A program made the translations under genes and the position numbers. 64,000 nt of DNA. It comes from Virgibacillus_O xinjiangensis (lineage in GTDB: Bacteria > Bacillota > Bacilli > Bacillales > Amphibacillaceae). Below are positions 15,891 through 24,210 of this stretch, piece after piece. Under the pieces are notes generated by a model, which made no database searches, was not told the origin of the DNA, and worked only from the letters and a program-made list of their open reading frames with translations. Location: NCBI RefSeq assembly GCF_042643145.1, contig NZ_JBHRSA010000015.1, positions 1 to 64,000 of the forward strand, in the 5' to 3' direction. Positions within the stretch are counted from its first letter, which is position 1. Each line of letters opens with the position of its first letter.

Positions 15891-16954
15891 AAGAGATCAA
15901 TATAGCAGTCATACCAGGAGATGGGATAGGACCTGAAGTCATCGGGGAAGGTATCAAGATATTGAAAGCAATTGAAGAGAAAGACCCGGAAATCTCCTTT
16001 TCTTTTACGGAATTTCCCTGGGGCTGTGAGTATTATCTCCAGCAGGGAAAAATGATGGATGCAGATGGCATCGATCGCCTGGCGAAATTTGATGCCATCT
16101 ACTTGGGAGCAGTAGGGTATCCTGGGGTGCCGGACCATATTTCTCTCTGGGATCTCCTATTAAAAATCAGGAAGTCTTTCGACCAATATGTCAATCTAAG
16201 GCCAATCACATTGCTTCATCCAGAATTGACCCCATTGAAAGGGAAGTCCGGCTCAGACATCGATTTTCTCGTGATACGCGAAAACAGTGAAGGGGAGTAT
16301 GCCGGAGCAGGTGACTGGCTTTATAAAGGGAAACCAGAAGAAGTCGTCCTGCAGACTGGGGTTTTTTCCAGAAAAGGGACAGAGCGGATCATCCGCTATG
16401 CTTATGAAGAAGCAAGAAAAAGCAATCGGACCCTTACAAGCATCAGCAAAGGAAATGCCCTGCAGTATTCGATGGTTTTCTGGGATGAAGTATTTGAAGA
16501 AGTGGGCAGAGAATATCCGGATGTAGAGACCTATTCTTATCTGGTGGATGCGGCAAGCCTGTACTTTGTCACCGATCCGGAACGGTTTGAAGTAGTGGTG
16601 ACGTCCAACTTGTTCGGAGATATTCTGACCGATCTTGGCGCAGCGCTGACAGGGGGGCTGGGGCTTGCAGCTGGAGCAAATATCAATCCAGAACGGAAGT
16701 ATCCTTCCATGTTCGAACCGATTCATGGATCAGCTCCTGATATTGCTGGAAAGGGTCTGGCCAATCCGTTGGCATCCATCTGGTCGGCAAGTCAGATGCT
16801 TGACTTCTTTGGAGAGGAAGAGTGGGGAAGAACGGTACTCGATATCATGCGGGACCTGCTGAAGGAGCCGGAACTTCTTACTCCTGATTTAGGAGGTAAG
16901 GCAACCACACAGGAAGTCGGTGACAGGTTTGCAGACATGCTGAAGAGAAAATAA
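15887..16954 (+). CDS. Tartrate dehydrogenase / isopropylmalate-dehydrogenase-family enzyme
   Basis: A 355-residue NAD-dependent beta-decarboxylating dehydrogenase. PGDGIGPEV is at the N-terminus, the RENSEGEY substrate loop in the middle, and GSAPDIAGKG near the C-terminus. The RENSEGEYAGAG context and KSFDQYVNLRP match tartrate dehydrogenase/decarboxylase (TtuC, YeaU) rather than LeuB; the real LeuB is at 48730-49836. Such enzymes oxidise or decarboxylate tartrate, malate and related 2-hydroxy diacids. The start is taken as GTG 15887, eight bases after AGGAG, overlapping the racemase stop as GTGA; a TTG at 15881 is too close to that site. It is the last gene of the ectoine block. Its role may be to process a hydroxylated C4 diacid derived from hydroxyectoine. 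Confidence 0.85.
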   Translation: MKEINIAVIPGDGIGPEVIGEGIKILKAIEEKDPEISFSFTEFPWGCEYYLQQGKMMDADGIDRLAKFDAIYLGAVGYPGVPDHISLWDLLLKIRKSFDQYVNLRPITLLHPELTPLKGKSGSDIDFLVIRENSEGEYAGAGDWLYKGKPEEVVLQTGVFSRKGTERIIRYAYEEARKSNRTLTSISKGNALQYSMVFWDEVFEEVGREYPDVETYSYLVDAASLYFVTDPERFEVVVTSNLFGDILTDLGAALTGGLGLAAGANINPERKYPSMFEPIHGSAPDIAGKGLANPLASIWSASQMLDFFGEEEWGRTVLDIMRDLLKEPELLTPDLGGKATTQEVGDRFADMLKRK

Positions 16955-16968
16955 AAAGATTAAAATAA

Positions 16969-17186
16969 GAGGCTGGGACAAAAGTGTTTTATCAAGGGGG
17001 ATTCCGAACGAACAAAGGATAGGAGATATCCTTCGCTTTTCGCGATCGGCTGATGAGCTCTTCGTGCTATCGCACTACGGTGTCTCACCTATGCCTTCCT
17101 CTTGCAGGAGTTTGCGTATACTTCCATCGCCTATTCGGTTCATTATTCGTCTCTTGAGATAAACAGTTTAGTTATGTCCCAACCTC
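16969..17186. repeat. 218-bp MITE-like element with terminal inverted repeats
   Basis: GAGGCTGGGACA at 16969-16980 faces TGTCCCAACCTC at 17175-17186, matching in 11 of 12 bases. The interior also folds back imperfectly (a CCGAACGAACAAAGGATAGG arm near 17006-17025 and a CCTATTCGGTTCATTATTCG arm near 17130-17150). No reading frame of note lies inside. Elements bounded by GAGGnTGGGACA are common between genes in Bacillaceae genomes. It lies between the convergent ectoine and glycosylation blocks. Confidence 0.65.
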
Positions 17187-17285
17187 TTCATTTATATATG
17201 AAATGTTACCACCACGTGAATGGGTGCCGCGCTATGCCACTCATGCCATGCCCGCTGCAACTCGATCGCCGCTCAACGCAACCTG
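17187..17285. other. Gap downstream of the surface-glycosylation cassette
   Basis: Together with the repeat element it fills the 330 bases between two convergent operons. It contains no credible gene and no clear terminator hairpin for the minus-strand cassette. Confidence 0.4.
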
Positions 17286-18977
17286 TCAGGAGATGCGGTA
17301 CAGCCTGATTTTCCATGGAGACTCGGCGTTTTCAAACGTCTCTTCATGGACGAGACCGAGTTCTTGATAGTTGCTGATCGGAACAGCAGAAAGGATATAA
17401 TCTCCGCCAAGGTTTTTCAAGGCGTCTGTATTGATGTCCAACTGTTCGATTGGTTCACTGCGGTCTTTGGTGAACAGATAATCCTTTCCGTGCTCAGCTA
17501 CATACATATACAGACGGCCGCCCCAGTCATCGAAGTAGTTTTCTAGTGTTGGATTCTTGTCCAACTCACCGGCAATCACTTCACGGAACTTATGCTTATA
17601 TTCCAGAGGGAAGCTGTTATTGTAGGTATCCAGCGTATAAAAGCCATTGAACTGGGCGATGGTCGGATGCATGCCGATACTCACTACACGATATTCGGAT
17701 TGTTCTTCCCCGATATATTCTTCCATTTCCTGAAACAGTTCTTCCGAGTAAAATTCAGCAAACGTCGGCATCCCGTAGGAACTGTATTTGAATTCCTCTT
17801 GAAGTCCGAATAGATTGTATGCTTGCATGGCAATCAATAATGCAGCAAAGACAGGTCCCCATTTTACATGCCTCCACAGCACGGACAATGCCAGAGCAAA
17901 GGCGATGTACCAAATCGCCGGATCGAGGAAATGAATTCTGGCAAAGTTGAAGGTATTGGCGATCATGAAATTATCCTTCAGAACCCGCATGCCTTCCCAA
18001 TACCAGAAAGCATACCAGGTGGCCAGTATCAGATTGACTATGAATAGTGTCAGCAGCCTTTTTGGCGGGATATTCTTCCAGGCAAGAATCAACATGGCGC
18101 CTAGTACCAATGGAACAATAATATATGCCTGATGTGCTTCATCATGGGTGAGGCCGTACAGGAAGTTTTCCCATGCCAGTTCATAGGTCCGTTCGAACGT
18201 GTTATAGCCAAGGTCCATTTCTTCCCGATGGGAGGTGAATCCTTCGTCAAAGAACATGGATATGATCAGCAGATAGTTTTTTATAATATAGATGCCAGTC
18301 ATAGCACACATAGCTGTAAACCATGGCCAATTCGGCTGTTTTCTGCGATACCAGTCCAGCAGCCAGAAAATACCCATGACTCCGATAAAAAAGACAAAGG
18401 ACAGAACAAAATTGGAGAAGAATGGGATCAGCAATAGGACCAGCCAGTGACGCTTCGGTGTGTTCCACCCATATTTGCGGATGGTCAGGAACAAGTAAAG
18501 AGCAAGTGGCAGACCGGCAATCGATAGGACTCCAGACGGCCAGTAAGGAAGCATCGCAAAGCAAAGGGCAGAGCCTGCCGTAATGAGCTGCTGTTTTTTC
18601 CCTTTGAATACAAAGCGGCTCAACAGCAGATACATGCCAATGAACGCACCGATACGCATAATCGTCTGACTGATAGTATATGCTGTCATCGGTTCGAACC
18701 ATACATACAGCCATACGACGGCATCAAACGCCGACGGCAGTGTGCTTCTCGGCAGCCCGTTGATGGCTTGGGGCAGTTCGGTATCCTCCATGGTGAATAT
18801 AGGGCCATGTTCTGCCAGCAATTGGTACCAGACAATATTGGAGTCCATATTATCATGCACCCGGATATGAGTATGCTCGCCAAGTATGTAGTAGGGCAGC
18901 AAATAAGCCGCCAGGATGATGCAGGCCAACAGGATGAATTTATTTCTGGAAATACTTGTGAATAGCCGTGATCCCAT
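17286..18977 (-). CDS. DUF6044/YfhO-like polytopic membrane protein, probable GT-C glycosyltransferase
   Basis: A membrane protein of about 563 residues with around ten hydrophobic segments in its first two thirds and a soluble C-terminal part. Early in the protein is VHDNMDSN, an acidic motif in the first extracytoplasmic loop as seen in GT-C transferases that use lipid-linked sugars. Together with a polyprenol-phosphate glycosyltransferase and a small flippase in the same operon, it is the likely transferase that moves the sugar from undecaprenyl phosphate to a wall or lipoteichoic polymer outside the cell. The ATG at 18977 is nine bases after AAAAGG; the ATG at 18986 is too near. It overlaps the aminotransferase gene by 38 bases. 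The GT-C role is inference from motif and context. Confidence 0.72.
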   Translation of the reverse strand: MGSRLFTSISRNKFILLACIILAAYLLPYYILGEHTHIRVHDNMDSNIVWYQLLAEHGPIFTMEDTELPQAINGLPRSTLPSAFDAVVWLYVWFEPMTAYTISQTIMRIGAFIGMYLLLSRFVFKGKKQQLITAGSALCFAMLPYWPSGVLSIAGLPLALYLFLTIRKYGWNTPKRHWLVLLLIPFFSNFVLSFVFFIGVMGIFWLLDWYRRKQPNWPWFTAMCAMTGIYIIKNYLLIISMFFDEGFTSHREEMDLGYNTFERTYELAWENFLYGLTHDEAHQAYIIVPLVLGAMLILAWKNIPPKRLLTLFIVNLILATWYAFWYWEGMRVLKDNFMIANTFNFARIHFLDPAIWYIAFALALSVLWRHVKWGPVFAALLIAMQAYNLFGLQEEFKYSSYGMPTFAEFYSEELFQEMEEYIGEEQSEYRVVSIGMHPTIAQFNGFYTLDTYNNSFPLEYKHKFREVIAGELDKNPTLENYFDDWGGRLYMYVAEHGKDYLFTKDRSEPIEQLDINTDALKNLGGDYILSAVPISNYQELGLVHEETFENAESPWKIRLYRIS

Positions 18978-20070
18978 GATCCACATCCTTTTCTGTCAAT
19001 CCGTAATATAGCGGCAGGCGCAGAATTCTTTCGCTTTCTACCGTCGTCCATCTGTCTTCACCGATGAAGGAGCCGAACCGCTTCCCGGCATCCGAAGAAT
19101 GGAGGGGGACATAATGTGGGACAGCCATAACCCCTTGCTCCTTCAGATAGGCAATCAAGCGGGAACGTTCCTGTCCATCCTTTGTCTTTATGTAAAACAT
19201 GTGGGCATTATGTTCACAGTCTTCGGGGATATGCGGGCCCTCGAGCATTTCTTGGTCGAATAGTTCCTGCAATCCTTTCTGGTAGTTGTTCCAGCTGCGA
19301 ATCCTGTTTGCATTGATTTTTTCTGCATGGTCAAGCTGTACTGATAGATAGGCGGCATTGAGCTCACTCAACAGAAAGGAAGAACCGATATCACGCCAGG
19401 TGTATTTATCGACCACCCCTTTGAGGAACTGTGAGCGGTCTGTTCCTTTTTCCTGCAGAATCTCCGCCCGCTCGATCAGTGACGGGTCATTGACCAGCAG
19501 TGCACCACCCTCGCCACATGTATAATTCTTCGTTTCATGGAAGCTGAAGGTCCCCATATGCCCGATGCTGCCAAGCGGTTTACCCCGATAGCTGCTCATC
19601 AATGCCTGGGCAGCATCCTCAATCACCCACAGATGGTGTTTTTCTGCTAATTCCATTATTCGGTCCATGTCACAAGAAACACCTGCGTAGTGGACTACAA
19701 CGATGGCTTTTGTCCGACTGGTTATTGCGTTGGCAGTTTGATCGGGATCTATATTCATCGTCCCCGGCGTAACATCGACGAATCGGATGTCCGCCCCTCT
19801 CAGGACAAAGGCATTTGCCGTGGAAACAAAGGTATAGGAGGGCATGATCACTTCATCCCCTTCACCGATTTCTGCCAATAATGCGGTCATTTCCAGGGCG
19901 GCAGTACAGGAAGGGGTAAGGATGGCTTTTTCACAGCCAAGACGTGCTTCCATCCACTGGGAGCATTTTTCCGCGAATGGCCCATTACCTGCTAATTTCT
20001 GCTGATTCATTGCCTGTTTGATTGCTTCATGTTCTGTTCCGATGTTGCAAGGTTTATTGAATGGAATCAT
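18940..20070 (-). CDS. dTDP-4-amino-4,6-dideoxyhexose transaminase (WecE-like, DegT family)
   Basis: A 376-residue PLP aminotransferase of the DegT/DnrJ/EryC1 family. The Schiff-base Lys is residue 181 in HETKNYTCGEGG, the same number as in E. coli WecE, and VIEDAAQAL at 149-157 carries the pyridine-binding Asp. PFNKPCNIG at the N-terminus is also WecE-like. It should convert dTDP-4-keto-6-deoxyglucose, made by the two upstream gene products, into dTDP-4-amino-4,6-dideoxygalactose (Fuc4N), though a Qui4N product cannot be excluded from sequence alone. It starts four bases after the flippase gene and overlaps the downstream gene. Confidence 0.83.
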   Translation of the reverse strand: MIPFNKPCNIGTEHEAIKQAMNQQKLAGNGPFAEKCSQWMEARLGCEKAILTPSCTAALEMTALLAEIGEGDEVIMPSYTFVSTANAFVLRGADIRFVDVTPGTMNIDPDQTANAITSRTKAIVVVHYAGVSCDMDRIMELAEKHHLWVIEDAAQALMSSYRGKPLGSIGHMGTFSFHETKNYTCGEGGALLVNDPSLIERAEILQEKGTDRSQFLKGVVDKYTWRDIGSSFLLSELNAAYLSVQLDHAEKINANRIRSWNNYQKGLQELFDQEMLEGPHIPEDCEHNAHMFYIKTKDGQERSRLIAYLKEQGVMAVPHYVPLHSSDAGKRFGSFIGEDRWTTVESERILRLPLYYGLTEKDVDHGITAIHKYFQK

Positions 20071-20074
20071 ATAA

Positions 20075-20431
20075 TCACCTCATGACGATAATTCCCAGGA
20101 CAATTAGGGAAAAGCCGATAATTTTCTGTGTATCTACTGGTTCGCCGAAGAAAACGGCGGAAAGAATGAAAACCAGCACGAAGGACAAGCTCATGAACGG
20201 ATATGCATAGCTGATATCGAACTTGGTCATGGCTGCCATCCAGCTTAGCGCCGCCAGGAAAGCTGCCAGAAACCCGGAAATGATCCAAGGGTTCAGCAGC
20301 AGTTGAAGCAGGAAGAGGATTTTATCGGCCAGCGGCCCAGGCAGGTTCCCTTGCTGGTCGATCTTCCACTTCAGAATGAGCTGGCCATAGACAGTAAAGA
20401 AAATCGTGCCGAATATATAGGCATAACCCAT
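20075..20431 (-). CDS. Small multidrug-resistance-type membrane protein, probable lipid-linked sugar flippase
   Basis: A 118-residue protein with four hydrophobic segments (about 3-15, 45-65, 73-92 and 98-117). This is the layout of the SMR/EamA half-transporters, which include ArnE/ArnF, the flippase for undecaprenyl-phosphate-linked aminoarabinose. SYAYPFMSLSFV in the third helix is shared with that group. The neighbours supply an activated amino sugar and a polyprenol-phosphate transferase, so flipping the lipid-linked sugar is the natural role. A general drug exporter is the alternative. It is packed between the acetyltransferase and aminotransferase genes with 3-4 base gaps. Confidence 0.75.
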   Translation of the reverse strand: MGYAYIFGTIFFTVYGQLILKWKIDQQGNLPGPLADKILFLLQLLLNPWIISGFLAAFLAALSWMAAMTKFDISYAYPFMSLSFVLVFILSAVFFGEPVDTQKIIGFSLIVLGIIVMR

Positions 20432-20434
20432 GGA

Positions 20435-21124
20435 TCACCCTCCTACCGGCAACGAGCCATTCAGTTTATGATAAACATTCACGGCACCATTCAAGCGGAA
20501 TCCGAGTGAAATGAACACATTCAAGGATGCCGGGTTGGAAGGAGAAATAGAAGTCTTCAGCTGGTCATATCCACTGATGCGGAACTGTTCTTCGACACAG
20601 GCACTGGTAAAGGCCTTGGCAAGCCCCCTCCCGCGGAAATCCTTATGCATGCCGAGCAGGAGGATCCTATCCTTCTCATAAGCGAAGAAGCCGGCCGTCC
20701 GGTCTTCAAATTGAAGGGCAAGAATCTGATCCTGGTCAATCAAGTCACTGACCCAATTGCGGTATCTCCGGTCCGCCATATAATCCGGAATATTGAAATC
20801 CCGGTGGAACCGGCCACCTTTAAAGGCTTCACCGGCAATATCCAGTATCTCCTCCCGGTCGTATTCCCGAGTAAATGTGATACCTTCTTGGTAGACTGTT
20901 TCGAATCGGTTCCTTCTGCAGACTGGCTCTGTCAGTGTATCGACATAATAGAATCCGTGCTTTACCAGGTTTTGCGTATCGGCAGAAGGAGGCACTTTGA
21001 GCGTAAAATGCCCCTCTGTCTCACTCGTCTGCTGGAGAGCGGCTTCACTATATTCAGTCAGCTGGTATGTATCCACCAGGAAATTCCGCTTATCCCAAGG
21101 GGTTGCTTCCAAGTATTCCTTCAT
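20435..21124 (-). CDS. GNAT acetyltransferase (WecD-like)
   Basis: A 229-residue protein whose C-terminal half (about residues 95-225) is a GNAT domain; the acetyl-CoA binding loop is HKDFRGRGLAKAF, an R/Q-x-x-G-x-G/A motif. The N-terminal half resembles the duplicated lobe of WecD, the dTDP-Fuc4N acetyltransferase of enterobacterial common antigen. In this operon it would acetylate the 4-amino group of the sugar made by the neighbouring transaminase. Its first codon overlaps the end of the upstream glycosyltransferase gene by four bases. Confidence 0.77.
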   Translation of the reverse strand: MKEYLEATPWDKRNFLVDTYQLTEYSEAALQQTSETEGHFTLKVPPSADTQNLVKHGFYYVDTLTEPVCRRNRFETVYQEGITFTREYDREEILDIAGEAFKGGRFHRDFNIPDYMADRRYRNWVSDLIDQDQILALQFEDRTAGFFAYEKDRILLLGMHKDFRGRGLAKAFTSACVEEQFRISGYDQLKTSISPSNPASLNVFISLGFRLNGAVNVYHKLNGSLPVGG

Positions 21125-22092
21125 TCTATCAGCTCCTGTTCATCTGTATCTTTTGCTTCATCTGTTGTTTCACGTATGAGATATAATGGTCTGGCTTTCG
21201 TTTCATTGAAGATTTTTCCGATATAAAGTCCCAGGATACCGAAGTTGAAAAAAATCAGTCCACCGAGAAAGAAGATGGAGACCATCACACTGGTCCAGCC
21301 GGCTACACGTTCATCCAGGAAAAAGTAGCGGGCAAATAAGTACAACGCATATAAAAAGGATGCGAAAGAGATAAGGAACCCGAACTGGATCGACAGCCGC
21401 AGTGGCTTGTTCGATTGGGAAACGATCGCATCGGTTGCCAAGCTGAGCAATTTATGAAAATTATAGGATGACTTTCCTTCTTTTCTGGCATTATGTTCGA
21501 CGGGGATTTTTGTGGAGCGGTACCCCATCCACTGGATGAACAGTGGAAAATAGCGGTTTTGTTCCCGCATGCGGCGGTATCCCATCACCACTTTCCTTTC
21601 GCAAATGCTGAAATTGGCTACGGTGAAATCGGTGGATTGCCCGCTGAAATAATCATAAATCCTATAGAAAAGTTGGGAGCCTTTCTTTTTCAGCCAACTG
21701 TCCTGCCGCTCCACCCGCTTTCCAAATACTACTTCGTATCCTTCCTGAGCCTTTTGATAGAGTTTCGGAATCTCTTCTGGACGGTCCTGCAGATCGCAAT
21801 CCATGACGACGACCCAGTCGCCCTTTGTGTGGTCGAGTCCGGCAGTAATGGCATGATGCTGACCGAAATTCCGGGCGAAATCCAGTCCTGTGATGGCTGG
21901 ATCTTCTTCACTCAATTTCTTGATTGTTTCCCATGCCCCGTCTGGACTGGCGTCATTTACAAGGATGATTTCATGTTGGGCTGGTATGCTGGAAATTGCC
22001 TTCCGGATCCGACGGCAAAGCTCTACCAAACAGGTTTCACAGCCGTATACCGGAACGACCACAGAAATTAGAGGGTCTGCTTGTTTTTCCAT
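21121..22092 (-). CDS. GT2 polyprenol-phosphate glycosyltransferase (ArnC/GtrB-like)
   Basis: About 323 residues: a GT-A catalytic domain (VVVPVYG near the start, the DxD-like VMDCDLQD at about 97-104, then the FGKRVERQD segment), followed by two C-terminal membrane helices (about 235-258 and 270-295). This is the layout of ArnC, GtrB and CsbB, which load a nucleotide sugar onto undecaprenyl phosphate at the inner face of the membrane. The start is uncertain: a GTG at 22107 and an ATG at 22092 are both possible and both overlap the upstream gene; I took the ATG. The substrate predicted from context is an acetylated dTDP-4-amino-dideoxyhexose. Confidence 0.82.
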   Translation of the reverse strand: MEKQADPLISVVVPVYGCETCLVELCRRIRKAISSIPAQHEIILVNDASPDGAWETIKKLSEEDPAITGLDFARNFGQHHAITAGLDHTKGDWVVVMDCDLQDRPEEIPKLYQKAQEGYEVVFGKRVERQDSWLKKKGSQLFYRIYDYFSGQSTDFTVANFSICERKVVMGYRRMREQNRYFPLFIQWMGYRSTKIPVEHNARKEGKSSYNFHKLLSLATDAIVSQSNKPLRLSIQFGFLISFASFLYALYLFARYFFLDERVAGWTSVMVSIFFLGGLIFFNFGILGLYIGKIFNETKARPLYLIRETTDEAKDTDEQELIE

Positions 22093-23105
22093 TCGCTTAC
22101 ATACCACTCCATTGTTTTCTTCAACCCTTCATGGAAATCAACTGCAGGCTTCCAGCCCAGTTCCTGCTTGATTTTCCGGTCGTCTACCGAATATCTTCGG
22201 TCATGGCCTTTCCGGTCTTCCGTAAACTTGATGAGGTCTCTATAGCTTGAAATACTGTACGGCTGCCGGTACTCCGGCACAAATTCATCAAGAAGACTGC
22301 AAATCTGAGCTGCCATATCCTTATTCGTCTGTTCGTTTCCGCCACCGACATTATAGCTTTCCAGGGTGTGCCCTTTATGGTAGATAAGATCAATGGCTCG
22401 ACAATGGTCGTCGACATAGAGCCAGTCACGGACATTTCCACCATCCCCATAAATGGGGATTTGTTTGCCTTCCAATGCATGGCTGATGATTGTAGGTATC
22501 AGTTTTTCTTGATGCTGCCGAGGACCATAGTTGTTGGAACTGGAGGAAATGACCACATCCATTCCATACGTATAGCCAAAGCTTTTGACAAAGAAATTTG
22601 CACTTGCCTTGGAGGCGCTGTATGGGTTCCGTGGGTTATATGGCGTCGTCTCCGAGAAACTTCCTACCTCGCCAAGCGACCCATAGACCTCATCGGTGGA
22701 GATTTGGTGAAATCTGCGGATGTCAAGCTCACCTTTTTCTTCCCAATCTTTCTTGGCAGCATCCAATAGAGTCAAGGTACCGAGTACATTGGACTCCACA
22801 AATGCCTGTGAATCTTCAATCGAGCGGTCGACATGTGATTCTGCTGCAAAATTGATGACACCGGATATGTCATATTCTTCAAATATGGAGGTTATCCAAG
22901 CTTTATCTCCGATATCTCCTTGAAGGAAGCGGTAATTCGGCCGCTGGTCCACTTCCCGGAGGTTATCCAGATTGCCTGCATAGGTCAGTTTATCTATATT
23001 CAATATCTGGGTATCTGGATATTGTTTGGTAAAATAGTCGATGAAGTTGGAGCCGATGAATCCGGCTCCGCCTGTAATAAGCAATGTCTGCTGACGATTA
23101 TTCAT
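22068..23105 (-). CDS. rfbB: dTDP-glucose 4,6-dehydratase
   Basis: A 345-residue extended short-chain dehydrogenase converting dTDP-glucose to dTDP-4-keto-6-deoxyglucose. TGGAGFIGSNFID near the N-terminus binds NAD, STDEVYGSLGE provides the catalytic Asp-Glu pair, and the Tyr/Lys pair is in YSASKASANFF. Length and motifs are standard. It overlaps the thymidylyltransferase gene by eight bases. No RfbC or RfbD (rhamnose branch) accompanies it; the next enzyme is a transaminase, which directs the pathway to an amino sugar. Confidence 0.92.
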   Translation of the reverse strand: MNNRQQTLLITGGAGFIGSNFIDYFTKQYPDTQILNIDKLTYAGNLDNLREVDQRPNYRFLQGDIGDKAWITSIFEEYDISGVINFAAESHVDRSIEDSQAFVESNVLGTLTLLDAAKKDWEEKGELDIRRFHQISTDEVYGSLGEVGSFSETTPYNPRNPYSASKASANFFVKSFGYTYGMDVVISSSSNNYGPRQHQEKLIPTIISHALEGKQIPIYGDGGNVRDWLYVDDHCRAIDLIYHKGHTLESYNVGGGNEQTNKDMAAQICSLLDEFVPEYRQPYSISSYRDLIKFTEDRKGHDRRYSVDDRKIKQELGWKPAVDFHEGLKKTMEWYVSEWKNKQTL

Positions 23106-24036
23106 TGCTGGCCACCCCTAGCATCGGATGCTGATCGATGGAATCAGGCTCCCAGTATTGGGTCGTATGCTTCCGTGCAGCAATCTCCAGCAAGTATTGA
23201 CCGTAATCGTTTTTCTCCATCGACTTTCCCTTCTTATACAGCTCATCTTTCGAAATATATCCCAGATAGTAGGCGATTTCTTCCAAGCAGGCCAGTTTGA
23301 AACCTTGGCGCTGTTGGGTGATTTTGACAAACTCGGCTGCTTCAAACAGCGATTCATGTGTACCGGTGTCCATCCATGCAAACCCACGGCCAAGCAGCTC
23401 AACATCCAGCTGACCGCGTTTTAAGTATTCTTTGTTCAAATCGGTGATCTCCAATTCCCCTCGAGCGGAAGGCTTCAATTTTTTGGCGATTTTCACAGCG
23501 CGGTGGTCATATAGATACAGACCTGTCACCGCAAAATCGGATTTCGGATCCTCCGGTTTTTCTTCCAAGGACAGCACCTTTTGATAGCGGTCGAACTCTA
23601 CGACGCCAAAGCGCTCCGGGTCTTTGACACGGTAGCCGAATACTGTGGCATGCTGATGGGTTTTAATCGCATTGCGAAGCAGGGTGGTAAACCCTTGGCC
23701 GTAGAAAATATTATCGGCGAGAATCAGAGCCACTTTGTCAATACCGATAAATTCCTCAGCAATTGTCAGGGCTTCCGGAATTCCCTTCGGCTCTGCCTGC
23801 TCCTGGTACTCGAGGCGGATCCCAAGCTCACTTCCGTCCCCCAAAAGCTCCTTAAAACGCGGAGTATCTTCTGGTGTACTGATAATCATGATTTCATCAA
23901 TCCCTCCGAGCATCAGAACGGACAGTGGATAATAGATCATCGGTTTGTCATATACGGCAAGCAAATGTTTATTGATACTGTTTGTACTGGGGGATAACCT
24001 TGTCCCGCTTCCCCCGGCCAATATGATTCCCTTCAT
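23098..24036 (-). CDS. rfbA: Glucose-1-phosphate thymidylyltransferase
   Basis: A 312-residue nucleotidyltransferase that makes dTDP-glucose. The signature is GIILAGGSGTRLSP, followed by NKHLLAVYDKPMIYYPL, and catalytic Asp residues lie in LILADNIFYG and MDTGTH. The C-terminus is somewhat longer than the roughly 290 residues of classical RfbA, and SPSTNSI replaces the more common YPLT segment after GTRL, so this is a divergent branch. The ATG at 24036 begins at MKGIILAGG, where homologues begin; the frame remains open upstream to 24096. It is the first gene of the seven-gene minus-strand cassette. Confidence 0.9.
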   Translation of the reverse strand: MKGIILAGGSGTRLSPSTNSINKHLLAVYDKPMIYYPLSVLMLGGIDEIMIISTPEDTPRFKELLGDGSELGIRLEYQEQAEPKGIPEALTIAEEFIGIDKVALILADNIFYGQGFTTLLRNAIKTHQHATVFGYRVKDPERFGVVEFDRYQKVLSLEEKPEDPKSDFAVTGLYLYDHRAVKIAKKLKPSARGELEITDLNKEYLKRGQLDVELLGRGFAWMDTGTHESLFEAAEFVKITQQRQGFKLACLEEIAYYLGYISKDELYKKGKSMEKNDYGQYLLEIAARKHTTQYWEPDSIDQHPMLGVASNE

Positions 24037-24210
24037 ACCTCTCACCCCTTGTGGCTGGTATGTACGATGCCAGCCGAATTTAGTATCATGTTGCAAGGAT
24101 ATAAATTAGTACGATATATCTTATAATCTATTACCACGTCTATGCGGAAGATAATCTTACGTTTTGATTTCAATTATATTTCATTCGAGATGAGGTAGCG
24201 GCGTCCATGG

